From positions 434,001-498,000 of the forward strand of contig OZ245791.1 in the NCBI GenBank assembly GCA_965228125.1: 64,000 nt of DNA, read 5' to 3'. Below are positions 16,207-25,284 of the stretch, piece after piece (position 1 is the first letter of the stretch; every line of letters begins with the position of its first letter). Under the pieces are notes generated by a model that worked only from the letters and a program-made list of their open reading frames with translations, searched no databases and was not told the origin of the DNA. The DNA is from GWF2-38-69 sp965228125 (lineage in GTDB: Bacteria > Verrucomicrobiota > Lentisphaeria > Victivallales > GWF2-38-69). Made by a program: the position numbers and the translations under genes.

Positions 16207-17643
16207 ATGAAAAAAACAAAGATTATCGCAACCATCGGCCCTGCATCCGACAATGTCACAACAATAGAAAGGATGGCAAAGGCCGGCATGAACGTATGCC
16301 GTCTTAATTTTTCATTCGGAACTCCCGAAGAGCATATGAACATGATTCATAAAGTCCGAGCCGTAAGCGAAAAACTAGGCCAGTCGCTCGCCATAATCCA
16401 GTGCATTCAAGGGCCAAAAATAAGAATGGGAAAACTAAACAACCCTGTTACGGTCAAGAAAGGACAGGTAATTATATTATCAGGAAAAACCGAACACAAA
16501 GAAGAGTTCACCTTACCAACTACTTACGCTCAAATAGCAAATGATACAGAGAAAGGCAAAACTATTCTTATCGCTGACGGAAAAATTATTGTCAAAGTAG
16601 TAGAAACGCATAAGGAAAAGAAAGAAGTTATATGCAAAGTTGTTGAAGGCGGCACAATCCTTACGGGCAAGGGAATTAACCTGCCTTACACTAAAATTTC
16701 GCTTCCATCACTAACGCCTAAAGATATCGAAGATGTCAAGTTTGCGGTCAAGTCGGGTGGAATAGACTATATAGACATGTCTTTTGTCAGAACTCCTGAT
16801 GAAGTTAAAAAACTCCGCAAATTATTGAAAGAATTAGGCGGAGAGCATATCGGAATTATAGCTAAAATTGAGAAGCCTGAAGCTGTTGATAACATAGATG
16901 GTATAATTGACGAAGCAGACGGAATAATGGTGGCAAGAGGAGATCTGGCAGATGAGGTGTCTTTTGCAAAAGTCCCTGTAATACAGAAGGAAATTATCAG
17001 AAAGGCTGGCAAGAAAGGAAAATTTACCATAGTAGCCACTGAAATGCTCAGCTCAATGGTGGATAACCAGCTTCCGACAAGAGCAGAAGCAAGCGATGTG
17101 GCTAATGCTGTGTTTGACGGTACTGATTGCGTAATGCTCTCAAATGAGTCTGCTATGGGGAAATTCCCTGTCGAATCAGTAAAAGTAATGTCTGAGATAG
17201 TAGAGGAAGCAGAAAAATCCCTTTATAAGAATAAATTCCTTACTGTACTGGAGCTGCCCGATGTCCATAAGCTTAACGAGGCCATTTGCAAAGCTGCTTC
17301 AGAATTATCATACACCATTAAAAATGAAGTTATGGCTGTCTTTACACGCAGTGGGCTGACTGCAAAGATCTTATCAAAGTTCCGCCCCGAATGTTATATT
17401 TTTGCCGCTACTCTGGATAGAAAGGCCTATCAACAGCTTGCCATTGTGCACAACATTTACCCGATATTGCTTGATGAATCAAATTTGGGAAGTAATCCCT
17501 ATGTCACTATCCCTTCAATGATTAAACAATATTTGCTCAAAGAGAAATTCGTTAAGAAAGGCCAGAAGATGATAGGAATTACAGGCAATTTCGATACAGA
17601 AAAGCAATGGGAAATAAATACAATAAGAGTTCATACAATATAA
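16207..17643 (+). CDS. pyk: Pyruvate kinase, divergent at the K+ site
   Basis: Final step of glycolysis: phosphoenolpyruvate plus ADP to pyruvate plus ATP. 478 residues with the expected barrel and C-terminal domain. KIIATIGPASD opens the barrel, the catalytic lysine lies in IAKIEKPEAV, Mg ligands lie in that strand and in MVARGDL, and PTRAEASDVANAVFDGTDCVML follows. The segment usually read DTKGPEIR or DLQGPKIR is CIQGPKIR here (C66, K71). The potassium-ligand Asp is therefore replaced by Cys, while Lys at the Glu117 position is the hallmark of K+-independent enzymes. NFSHG is NFSFG and LSGET is LSNES. The AAGGAG site before the ATG fixes the start. Diverges from cyuA. Confidence 0.93.
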   Translation: MKKTKIIATIGPASDNVTTIERMAKAGMNVCRLNFSFGTPEEHMNMIHKVRAVSEKLGQSLAIIQCIQGPKIRMGKLNNPVTVKKGQVIILSGKTEHKEEFTLPTTYAQIANDTEKGKTILIADGKIIVKVVETHKEKKEVICKVVEGGTILTGKGINLPYTKISLPSLTPKDIEDVKFAVKSGGIDYIDMSFVRTPDEVKKLRKLLKELGGEHIGIIAKIEKPEAVDNIDGIIDEADGIMVARGDLADEVSFAKVPVIQKEIIRKAGKKGKFTIVATEMLSSMVDNQLPTRAEASDVANAVFDGTDCVMLSNESAMGKFPVESVKVMSEIVEEAEKSLYKNKFLTVLELPDVHKLNEAICKAASELSYTIKNEVMAVFTRSGLTAKILSKFRPECYIFAATLDRKAYQQLAIVHNIYPILLDESNLGSNPYVTIPSMIKQYLLKEKFVKKGQKMIGITGNFDTEKQWEINTIRVHTI

Positions 17644-17667
17644 AGAGCTATCTCTTGGAGCAAGATA

Positions 17668-18738
17668 CTAACTTTCAGGAAGAGCAGGTTTAATTATACT
17701 GATGGTGTGGCTGTCATCGATTTTATATAGTGTTTCAGCAACCTCAGTTTCCTGCTCTTGCTTGTTTTTTATTTTGTATTTGAGATAAATAGGATATTTT
17801 CTTTTTTTTCTCAGATTTACTCTTTCTCTGTAATCTTCAGGAGACAATATGCTCTGTATTGTTTCTACAGGATTTTTGTAAACAGTTTCCTTCTTAAGAT
17901 TCGTCATTGTTTCAAAAGATTTATTAACATAGATAGCTTTGAATTCATAGGGTTCCTCTTCTAATAATTCTCCTATCCAGACACCCTCATTTATATAGTC
18001 CAGAGCCTTTTCGAGGAATACTCTTTTCTGTTCTGCTTTTTTCTTTTCTGTGGTGTCCTTGAAAATACCTATGACACCGGTAATATCTTTATTTTTATCG
18101 AAGACAGGCAGTTTGCTTATCAAGCCCCATCTGGATTTTCTCGTTCCTGGAAGATACCCTTCCATATCCTGACAAATTATGCCCTTTGCTATTACTTCTT
18201 CATCCTGCGTTGAATTTGAAGAAGCTTCTTTTATGGAGAAAAAAAAGTTGTCTTTCCTGCCCGAAATAACAGGATTTTCATCCTTGCCAACCATTTTCAG
18301 GAATGCCTTGTTTGCAAGTATGTATTTCTGGTTGACATCCTTAATATAAAATGCAAAATCCAGAGATGATATAATGGCATTAATAGCAATGGATGAATAA
18401 TATAACTCTTCTTCTATTGCGTTGACTGCATCTTTGATTGTTCTAACCTTGTCGGGGGTGATTTGTTTCGTCAATGAGGACAAACTATGTAACGCCGTCA
18501 AAGAATCCGAAAATGAATTGTATGTGATATTTTTTATTCCTTTCAAGTTTGAAATATCAGAAACGTTTACTTCCAGCGTATTGGCTATAGCTCTCACATT
18601 AGCAGGAGACGGAATGGTCTTTCCTGTTTCCCACGCCCATAAAGCGGTTCTGGAAACTCCTGAGTGTTTGGCAAGTTTCGACATTGGCATCTTTTTCTGT
18701 TCACGAATTTGTATAACTTTTTCAGGATAAAATTCCAT
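17668..18738 (-). CDS. XRE-type HTH regulator with two PAS domains
   Basis: 356 residues from the ATG at 18738, which follows a strong GGGAAGG site; a 13-codon longer reading is possible but lacks one. Residues ~5-60 are an XRE helix-turn-helix (MSKLAKHSGVSRTALWAWETGKTIPSP). Residues ~115-235 form a PAS sensor domain (INAIISSLDFAFYIKDVNQKYILANKAFLKM, then GVIGIFKDTTEKKKAE, a PAC motif). Residues ~240-350 form a second PAS domain. It is therefore a one-component sensor-regulator, with an unknown ligand. It is divergent from the large secreted protein gene at 18937, its likely target, and inverted repeats lie between them. Confidence 0.85.
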   Translation of the reverse strand: MEFYPEKVIQIREQKKMPMSKLAKHSGVSRTALWAWETGKTIPSPANVRAIANTLEVNVSDISNLKGIKNITYNSFSDSLTALHSLSSLTKQITPDKVRTIKDAVNAIEEELYYSSIAINAIISSLDFAFYIKDVNQKYILANKAFLKMVGKDENPVISGRKDNFFFSIKEASSNSTQDEEVIAKGIICQDMEGYLPGTRKSRWGLISKLPVFDKNKDITGVIGIFKDTTEKKKAEQKRVFLEKALDYINEGVWIGELLEEEPYEFKAIYVNKSFETMTNLKKETVYKNPVETIQSILSPEDYRERVNLRKKRKYPIYLKYKIKNKQEQETEVAETLYKIDDSHTISIIKPALPES

Positions 18739-18782
18739 AACCTTCCCGCCCTTATCAACATTACTATTTTTGTTCACATATA

Positions 18783-18817
18783 AACATTATTATGTTAATA
18801 ATTGTTATTATCAACAA
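18783..18817. promoter_or_regulatory. Candidate operator: two adjacent inverted repeats
   Basis: AACAT-TATT-ATGTT at 18783-18796 and TTGTT-ATTATC-AACAA at 18802-18817, side by side 45-80 bp upstream of the HTH-PAS gene start and about 120 bp before the divergent secreted-protein gene. The spacing, about two helical turns centre to centre, suits a dimeric HTH regulator. Low-complexity AT-rich DNA makes chance possible. Confidence 0.35.
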
Positions 18818-18936
18818 CGAATACAGGATTGCTCGGTATTTTTGTTCTTCTTGCTAAAATCCGTTGCTATATTTCATGTTAACAAAGGGCTTCAGTTGGC
18901 AAACCAGAAAAAACAACACTAAGGAGAGAAGACATT

Positions 18937-21441
18937 ATGAAAAAACTAATTTTCTTGTTAACGGTCTTTTGGGTTGCGGCATTTTCGCCCTGTAATTTCG
19001 TTATTGCAGATACGATAATGACAGCGCCTGACGGAAAAACTCTGTGTTTCGGGCAAGGTTACATTTACTGCCATCTAGACGCTAAAAACCCTTCAAAGAA
19101 TCATGAATGCTTGCTGATGGGAACATTCAGAGGAGTTCCGGTCATCGCTCCAGTAGATCAGAAAGATCCCGCTGTAGCAAATAAACTCTACATGGTTAAG
19201 TTGATAGATAAAAAAAATGCAACTTATGGTTTTCTTAAACAAAACATCATTACATTCACCGATACCCCTCTTTCTAATTACCTGTATGATGGGACGGTTT
19301 ATGAGGATTGGACAGGCCAATGCTGCGAATGGGTAGAAGGTAGCGAAGAATATTTGCTGATGACCGATCAGTACTCAAGTAATGGTATCGGTGTTCTCAA
19401 AATAGAAGAGAAGAATTCGCAAGACGGTTCTAATCTTGGCTATGAGGCAAAATTTTATGACCAGATAGGCATTCCTGGTTCTGCGCATATAGTTAATGCT
19501 TTGGATATAATAGATTTAAATGCGTTTGCAAAAGAACCTGATAACAATAGTTTGCCAAGAGCTCTTATGGTATGGTGCAAAGAAGAATATTTGAAAGGAT
19601 GGGATAATCGCCAATTGACAGCTCCTACCTGCCTTAAAGTCTGCCGATTAGAATTCAAAGGAAATTCCTGCAAATTGGATATTGATCAAGTAATAGACTT
19701 AACTTTTAACACAGAACATAAATATAAAAAGAAAAAATATACCTTCAAGTTTGGTAATGTAGTACACGGATTTCTGACAGCTCCTGATGCAAATGGGAGG
19801 TTATCTTATTGGTATGGATATTCTGGTGACGGCGAGTTAAAACAGGAGAAAAATACCTGGAAGCTTAAATGTGCCAAAGCACCTATTTGCAGAAACATTA
19901 TATTTGACAAGGAGCAAAACAGGATAACACTTAGCGAGTTTTCATCATACTTCTACAAGTGTAATTATGAAGCGTCGAGTACGGATGACAAAACATTATC
20001 CAGGCAAGCTTATACAAGAGGACCTGGGATTGAGATACGTGTTGACCCCTCTTCTGATGCAGGAATATATTCTGTAGATATAGATATTGCGGAAGGTGAT
20101 TATCATAAGAAAGAAGAATGTGACAATGCGATTATCGGTAAAATAAAATATATGTCTCCGTCAGATGTCTTCGAATTGAATAAAACCCTTTCGGCAAACT
20201 TACCTGAAATTCCGGAAGAAACTGTTCAGCAAATGATTGAAGCAAGACTTTTGAAAGATGGAGTAAAAGTATATGCTGTTATTTACGGCTGGCCATATTC
20301 TGCGGTTGAAGACGTTTTGAATCCACCTGCATATCCTTCTTACGAACAAACAGATGCGCAAAGTTATCTGGAAAGTAAAGGATCAGGATGTGGAGATAGC
20401 CTGAGCAATGAAGTTGGAGTTTCAGCAGGGTATAAAGGACTTTGTTTTAAAGTTAATGCCAATGCCGGATTTAAATCAGATTTTCAGACGATGTACAGGG
20501 AAAGTACAGACAAATCAGCTTCTCTCAGCCTCTCTTCCAGGATATCAAAAGGAGATATACCGTCTGAAGAGTGGAGAAAAACCGGAATAGTTCTTTATAA
20601 CAAAATAAAACCAGTAATCGTTTCCTACGGGTGGATAGAACCCAAATACGGAGATATAAAAGTTGACGGCCTTCCCGGAGTACCGTTTGTAGTGGTTATG
20701 ATGGCAGTAGGCGAAGGAGCTGATTCAGGAGTCATGATAAGTAAATTTGATGTGACTGATCCATCTAAACTGATAGTGCCGCAATGGGATGATGTGGTTC
20801 CCGGAAATACATATTCAGGCCTTTCTGATGGGCTTTTATCAAGACCCGATGCTTTTCTTAATAAAGATAACTTTGATAATAACGCCAGAGCAATCCAGAA
20901 TTGGCAGACAGAGAAAAGTAATGATCTCAATTATCTGATAAATACTCTTCTTCCTGAATACAATGCCACAAAAGTAGACATGGGGGTAGTCCCTTACCTA
21001 AGGGATTGTAGTGGAACTCCTTACAATTTAAGCATGGATACGAGCATAAAAGGGCAGACTTGCATTTCCGAGGGTACCTCAGATGAAAGCTCTACAGGAT
21101 ACGGCGCTGCATGGTCTTTCAAATCTAGTGTTTTTGGATTTGGAGGGTATGATCAGGGAAGTTTTATGCACACAAGCTCATCAGTTTATAAGACAGACGA
21201 AAGCAGCAGCAAAGGGTTTGCAATCTCAATTCCTGCCTGCACTACACTCAAGTCTGTAAGTTTCAAATTATATACATTATACATAGATGTACCTGCACTT
21301 AAGGGAAGACTGGCTGATTCCGAAGGCAACGTAAAGAAACCTTCATACGTCCCGAACTGGAATTGGAAATATAACCAGAGCTTTATGCTGATAGTTCCTT
21401 ATGTTCCCCAAGGGTACAGTATGGCAGATGCTGCTCTGTAA
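18937..21441 (+). CDS. Large secreted protein, unknown function
   Basis: 834 residues with a clear signal peptide (MKKLIFLLTVFWVAAFSP, cleavage near residues 24-25, AD-T). The mature part looks beta-rich, with many Gly, Ser, Tyr and Trp residues and few long helices. The first ~330 residues contain several cysteines. Middle and C-terminal parts have serine-rich stretches (TDKSASLSLSSR, SSSVYKTDESSSKGF) that resemble alternating amphipathic strands. I do not recognise a family. No catalytic motif, LPxTG or C-terminal sorting signal is seen. A good AGGAGAG site precedes the ATG. It is divergent from the HTH-PAS regulator, which may control it, and ends at a strong bidirectional terminator shared with the Cache gene. 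Confidence 0.8.
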   Translation: MKKLIFLLTVFWVAAFSPCNFVIADTIMTAPDGKTLCFGQGYIYCHLDAKNPSKNHECLLMGTFRGVPVIAPVDQKDPAVANKLYMVKLIDKKNATYGFLKQNIITFTDTPLSNYLYDGTVYEDWTGQCCEWVEGSEEYLLMTDQYSSNGIGVLKIEEKNSQDGSNLGYEAKFYDQIGIPGSAHIVNALDIIDLNAFAKEPDNNSLPRALMVWCKEEYLKGWDNRQLTAPTCLKVCRLEFKGNSCKLDIDQVIDLTFNTEHKYKKKKYTFKFGNVVHGFLTAPDANGRLSYWYGYSGDGELKQEKNTWKLKCAKAPICRNIIFDKEQNRITLSEFSSYFYKCNYEASSTDDKTLSRQAYTRGPGIEIRVDPSSDAGIYSVDIDIAEGDYHKKEECDNAIIGKIKYMSPSDVFELNKTLSANLPEIPEETVQQMIEARLLKDGVKVYAVIYGWPYSAVEDVLNPPAYPSYEQTDAQSYLESKGSGCGDSLSNEVGVSAGYKGLCFKVNANAGFKSDFQTMYRESTDKSASLSLSSRISKGDIPSEEWRKTGIVLYNKIKPVIVSYGWIEPKYGDIKVDGLPGVPFVVVMMAVGEGADSGVMISKFDVTDPSKLIVPQWDDVVPGNTYSGLSDGLLSRPDAFLNKDNFDNNARAIQNWQTEKSNDLNYLINTLLPEYNATKVDMGVVPYLRDCSGTPYNLSMDTSIKGQTCISEGTSDESSTGYGAAWSFKSSVFGFGGYDQGSFMHTSSSVYKTDESSSKGFAISIPACTTLKSVSFKLYTLYIDVPALKGRLADSEGNVKKPSYVPNWNWKYNQSFMLIVPYVPQGYSMADAAL

Positions 21442-21495
21442 GGATACTAAAATAATTTGTGTTTCTATAAAAATTAGTATCTCGGTATAGACATC

Positions 21496-21527
21496 AATAT
21501 CCCAGCTCTGTAGCTGGGATATTTCTT
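21496..21527. terminator. Bidirectional intrinsic terminator
   Basis: Perfect 12-bp stem AATATCCCAGCT / AGCTGGGATATT with loop CTGT, followed by TTCTTG. It lies between the convergent secreted-protein and Cache-protein genes and is AT-flanked on both sides, so it can serve both. Confidence 0.75.
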
Positions 21528-21540
21528 GACAAGCGCACAA

Positions 21541-22467
21541 CTATTTATGTTCTGCGAGATAAACTCCTGAGCCTACGGCCAATTTTTTACCGTCCACATT
21601 TACAGCCTCAACATATATGTCTTTTGCCGCAAGTTTTTTAGTTCTGGGGATAGGAGCTTCGCTTCTCAGCCATCCCGAATTGGATTTTTCCAGCAAATTG
21701 TAAATATCCCTTATGACATAACCGGAGTCGACTTTGAAATCAATTTGATTTTTGCCGACTAAATCAGGATAATTAGGGTTATATAAACAAGTTAAATTAT
21801 CAGCAGACTTAATTTCATAGACAAAAATATAAGTATCTTTGAACCTGAACATGCCATTTTCTTTATTGAAAACCTCGAAAGCTTTTTCCGTGCCAAGTTC
21901 TTCGATTACTTTACATGCTTTGTCAACAATTGTTGTCACAAACAGCCTCTGCAAATCTGCATTGGATTTTCCTATGGCAACAGCATAAACCTTGCCGTCC
22001 ATAGTTATTGCAATTTGAGTAAGATAGCTGTTGTACACCTCTCCCATCGAATTCGCCCAGCTTTCCCAATTGTCAGTTCCGTAGAGTTCGGTGTAAGCTT
22101 TCAAGATAGCTTCTCTGGCAATAGCTTTACCATTAATTTCACTACTTTTCAAAGCCGCCTCGCCAATAGATTCTACTGACGGGCTCACAAGAATCTTTCC
22201 TGTAGCAGGGTCGATTACAAATATTCCCTCTCCATTGTTATTTTTTTCATTGTTTTTCTCAATGGTTTCGAAGGCTGCCTGGCCTTTCTCATTAATTAGC
22301 TCTACTGCTTCCTTTAATTTAGATTGGATCTCATTGTATTCAGCTTGGGCAGTACGGATTCTTCTGAGACAATCAAGTTCCAATGCAGGGCTTGCAGCAT
22401 GCAGCTCAGCTAATGAAGCAAATAAAGTTAAAGTCAGTGAGGCGGCTAGGAATAATAATTTTTTCAT
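21541..22467 (-). CDS. Secreted Cache-domain sensor-type protein
   Basis: 308 residues from the ATG at 22467, preceded by AAGGGG. An N-terminal signal peptide (MKKLLFLAASLTLTLFASLAELHA) is followed by a Cache fold. GEGIFVIDPATGKILVSPSVESIGEAAL (about 82-110) matches the Cache-2 pattern of a strand pair followed by a short helix. A second unit near FRFKDTYIFVYEIKSADNLTCLYNPNYPDLVGKN (about 205-240) is typical of double-Cache proteins. No transmembrane helix or signalling domain follows, so it is a free periplasmic or secreted ligand-binding protein rather than a receptor. The ligand is unknown. It converges on the large secreted protein and could belong to the same response. Confidence 0.75.
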   Translation of the reverse strand: MKKLLFLAASLTLTLFASLAELHAASPALELDCLRRIRTAQAEYNEIQSKLKEAVELINEKGQAAFETIEKNNEKNNNGEGIFVIDPATGKILVSPSVESIGEAALKSSEINGKAIAREAILKAYTELYGTDNWESWANSMGEVYNSYLTQIAITMDGKVYAVAIGKSNADLQRLFVTTIVDKACKVIEELGTEKAFEVFNKENGMFRFKDTYIFVYEIKSADNLTCLYNPNYPDLVGKNQIDFKVDSGYVIRDIYNLLEKSNSGWLRSEAPIPRTKKLAAKDIYVEAVNVDGKKLAVGSGVYLAEHK

Positions 22468-22682
22468 ATTGGACCCCTTTATAGACATTGTCAATATTAC
22501 GTGTTTCTATAAAGTGCATTCTAATAAAATCACAACAAATTTCAACTAAGCTGATTGATGTTTGAGTAAAATAATAACGCCATAGTAAAAAATATATAAC
22601 TTCTTTAAAATTCCAGAATAGCTACTACTTCAGATGGGTAACCCGCAAAGTTTACTTAGCACGTAAACCAAGTTTTACTTTT

Positions 22683-23183
22683 ATGTTGAAATTCAATATG
22701 TTTGCAAAAGATGCTTCTTCACTGGGGCATCATCGGCTTATTATTACTCAGGAAAATAGTAGTTTTAAAATTTTAAATCAGGAAATTTTATGGGGAATGG
22801 CTAACAATTTCGTTAACAGTGATAGGCAGCCTATAAGCTCTGAAGCTTTCGATTATCTCAAACGCATAAAAGAGTTCGGACTCAGCATCCTTATGACATC
22901 TCAGGGTATTGCGTTCTTTCAAAGCGGCGATGATCAAGGAATTCCCGATAACGCTATCGACTCGGCTGGAATACATGGAGAAAACTGGAGAAGGGCTATA
23001 GTTGTCCACTTTTCAGGAAGCGAATATTGGTTCAACCCTGGCAATGCTCCAGATGGATGCGAATGGATATTAGCTATGTAGAAAGGACAGCCCTACAACG
23101 AAAACGGCCCAGTAATAAATCCGGGCACATGGGTACAAATGCAAGGAACTTGTTCAACAATATTCTACGCAAAGAAAAAGTAA
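22683..23183 (+). pseudogene. Hypothetical protein gene interrupted by an in-frame TAG
   Basis: The uninterrupted part encodes 132 residues (22683-23081) ending CEWILAM. After the TAG at 23079-23081 the same frame stays open for 33 more codons, reading KGQPYNENGPVINPGTWVQM and then QGTCSTIFYAKKK before a TAA at 23181-23183. The extension looks like ordinary protein and ends just before a terminator, which suggests an original 166-residue gene broken by one nonsense change, for example TGG to TAG. No family is recognised; no signal peptide is visible. TAG is a normal stop elsewhere in this window. A start at the second ATG (MFAKDAS, 22698) is equally possible. Confidence 0.5.
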
Positions 23184-23202
23184 ACATCCCCAAAATCAAC
23201 TT

Positions 23203-23251
23203 GAACTCTCCTAATATATTGTATATAAATTCGGAGAGTTCATTATTTTTA
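23203..23251 (+). terminator. Intrinsic terminator
   Basis: Perfect 9-bp arms GAACTCTCC and GGAGAGTTC, 21-nt AT-rich loop, followed by ATTATTTTTATT. It separates the interrupted gene at 22683 from the acetyltransferase gene. The long loop is unusual but AT pairs inside it could extend the stem. Confidence 0.65.
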
Positions 23252-23275
23252 TTCACAGCTTAAAAATATATCCGT

Positions 23276-24127
23276 ATGCAAAACAGTTACATAATTAGAA
23301 ACATGACAAAAAATGAAGTTGCCGACATAGCTATTGAATGGGCAGCTAATGAGGGATGGAATCCCGGATTACATGATCTCGAAGCCTTTTTTGCTACTGA
23401 CCATGAAGGCTATTTTGCTGGGTTTCTTGAGAATCAGCCGATTTCCTGTATTTCTGCCGTAAAATATAATGACTCTTTCGGATTCATAGGATTCTATATT
23501 GTAAAACCCGAATACAGAAGCCTCGGGTATGGTTTCCGGTTGTGGGAAACTGCAATAAAGTCTATGCCCACTCAAAATATCGGCCTTGATGGGGTAATAG
23601 CTCAACAATCAAATTATATAAAATCGGGTTTTAAGCTTGCCTACAGGAATATCCGTTATGGGGGAATCAGTAATAAGGCGCGCCAAAATTTCAACGATGT
23701 TGTTGAGTTGTCGGATGTTGCATTTAATGAAATACTTGAGTACGATTCAAAGCATTTCCCCACTTTAAGAACAAACTTTATTAAACCATGGTTGAAACAA
23801 CCCGAAAGCCAGGCTCTGGCGACAATTCATGATGGAAAAATAACAGGTTACGGCCTTATCAGAAAATGCAGGACAGGATATAAAATTGGCCCGCTGTTTG
23901 CAGACAATAAACTTTTCGCAGAAAAGCTCTTTATAAGCCTCTGCAGGTTCGTAGAATCAGGGACACCCATTTTTCTTGATACCCCAGAGCTAAATCCTTC
24001 TGCCATGGAGCTTGCCGAAAACCATGGGATGCAAAAGGTTTTTGAGACAGCCCGCATGTACACAAAATCGCAACCGGCTCTTGACTTAACTAAAATTTAT
24101 GGAATAACTACTTTTGAATTAGGATAA
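23276..24127 (+). CDS. GNAT-family acetyltransferase, YitH-like two-domain type
   Basis: 283 residues. The N-terminal GNAT domain (about 1-135) shows IAIEWAANEGWNPGLHDLEAFF at the start and the acetyl-CoA strand-loop GFYIVKPEYRSLGYGFRLWE, where R/Q-x-x-G-x-G/A reads RSLGYG. The C-terminal half (about 150-275) is the second domain of the YitH/AF1521-like group, with DTPELNPSAMELAENHGM. The acceptor substrate is unknown. It begins after a terminator and is followed by the acid phosphatase gene 38 bp later, but shares no obvious function with it. The start codon sits in a weak ribosome binding context. Confidence 0.85.
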   Translation: MQNSYIIRNMTKNEVADIAIEWAANEGWNPGLHDLEAFFATDHEGYFAGFLENQPISCISAVKYNDSFGFIGFYIVKPEYRSLGYGFRLWETAIKSMPTQNIGLDGVIAQQSNYIKSGFKLAYRNIRYGGISNKARQNFNDVVELSDVAFNEILEYDSKHFPTLRTNFIKPWLKQPESQALATIHDGKITGYGLIRKCRTGYKIGPLFADNKLFAEKLFISLCRFVESGTPIFLDTPELNPSAMELAENHGMQKVFETARMYTKSQPALDLTKIYGITTFELG

Positions 24128-24165
24128 ATTTATCAAAAACACCCTAACAAAAGGCAGAATCCAAA

Positions 24166-25248
24166 ATGCTAAAAAAACTTTTCCTCTACTCTCTGCTCTC
24201 ATTAACCCTGATAACTACTCTGACTGTCTTTGCAGGACAAGAGCTTATTTTTGCTGTAACTCTTATCAGGCACGGGGACAGGAGCCCGTATGCAGCTATG
24301 GACAGTACGGTTATAAAATATAAATGGCCGCAAGGCATAGGACAACTTACTCCCGAAGGAATGAATCAGGAATACAACCTTGGGAAAGAGCTCAGGGAAA
24401 AGTATATCAAAACCTACAGACTTCTTCCGGAATCCTATAATGTCGAAAAGATGTACGTCTTATCTACCAACTATGATAGGACTCTTATGAGCGCTGAGTC
24501 GCTTCTCACCGGATTCTACCCTCCAGGAACAGGGCCTGACCTCGAAAATGGTTCCCCTGCACTTCCTGGTTCTCTCCAGCCTATTCCTATTCACATAACC
24601 CCTAAAGGGGAAATGAATATCATAAACCCGGAAATATCAAATGCTAAAGAGTTTGACGCCCTCCTAAGTAAGTATGCCTATACCCAAAAAGCCTGGATTG
24701 ACCAGCAAAAAAAGCTCTCGAAAGATTTCAAACGCTGGGGCGAAATCCTCGGAGTAAAAATCGATAACCTTAATGAATTTCTGATCCCTTCTGACAATGT
24801 AAACTGCATGTACATTCATCATATCCCTTTCCCTAAGGAGCTTACGAAAGAGGATATTGAGCAGATAATTAAGAACAAAATGTCCGCATGCGCTATAAGA
24901 TTTGTCCCAAAGGAAATAGCAAAATTCATGGCAACACCTTTCATGACAAAACTGAAGACCGATATGAATATGGCTGTGAACAATGATGCTACGCGCTTTA
25001 ACTACATTCTCTATTCTGGCCACGATGACTCAATACTCGGGATTATGAGCGCCCTGAATGTGCCACTGGCAAATAACCCGCCGTATGCTTCCCACGTAGA
25101 TTTCGAACTATATAAAGATAACAATGACTATTTGGTCAAGGTTTTATACAATGGGAAAGTACTCCAATTATCAGGAGTTAACTCAGATGGTTATAGTTCA
25201 TTGGAGGATTTCTACAAGCTTATAGCTCCTTATACGGAAGTAAAATAA
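24166..25248 (+). CDS. Secreted histidine acid phosphatase
   Basis: Histidine phosphatase superfamily, branch 2. After a signal peptide (MLKKLFLYSLLSLTLITTLTVFAG) the catalytic RHGDRSP lies at residues 35-41 (nucleophile H36), and the distal proton-donor pair is H286-D287 in SGHDDSILG. At 360 residues it resembles prostatic/lysosomal acid phosphatases and bacterial phytase-like enzymes, which hydrolyse phosphomonoesters in the periplasm or outside the cell. TPEGMNQEYNLGKELREKY is also typical. It is followed by two lipoprotein genes on the same strand with 36-45 bp gaps. The natural substrate cannot be told from sequence. Confidence 0.9.
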   Translation: MLKKLFLYSLLSLTLITTLTVFAGQELIFAVTLIRHGDRSPYAAMDSTVIKYKWPQGIGQLTPEGMNQEYNLGKELREKYIKTYRLLPESYNVEKMYVLSTNYDRTLMSAESLLTGFYPPGTGPDLENGSPALPGSLQPIPIHITPKGEMNIINPEISNAKEFDALLSKYAYTQKAWIDQQKKLSKDFKRWGEILGVKIDNLNEFLIPSDNVNCMYIHHIPFPKELTKEDIEQIIKNKMSACAIRFVPKEIAKFMATPFMTKLKTDMNMAVNNDATRFNYILYSGHDDSILGIMSALNVPLANNPPYASHVDFELYKDNNDYLVKVLYNGKVLQLSGVNSDGYSSLEDFYKLIAPYTEVK

Positions 25249-25284
25249 ATAGTCTGTAACCTGTTTGAAAGAACAAAAAATTTT

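Noticed and set aside
17640..17668. Terminator between pyk and the HTH-PAS gene
   Set aside because: AGAGCTATCTCT gives only a weak stem with no T-tract.
22683..23183. TAG recoding (pyrrolysine or suppressor reading)
   Set aside because: Several well-defined genes here end in TAG (for example the nucleoside hydrolase and Nudix genes), and no pyrrolysine machinery is visible, so a simple nonsense mutation is more likely.
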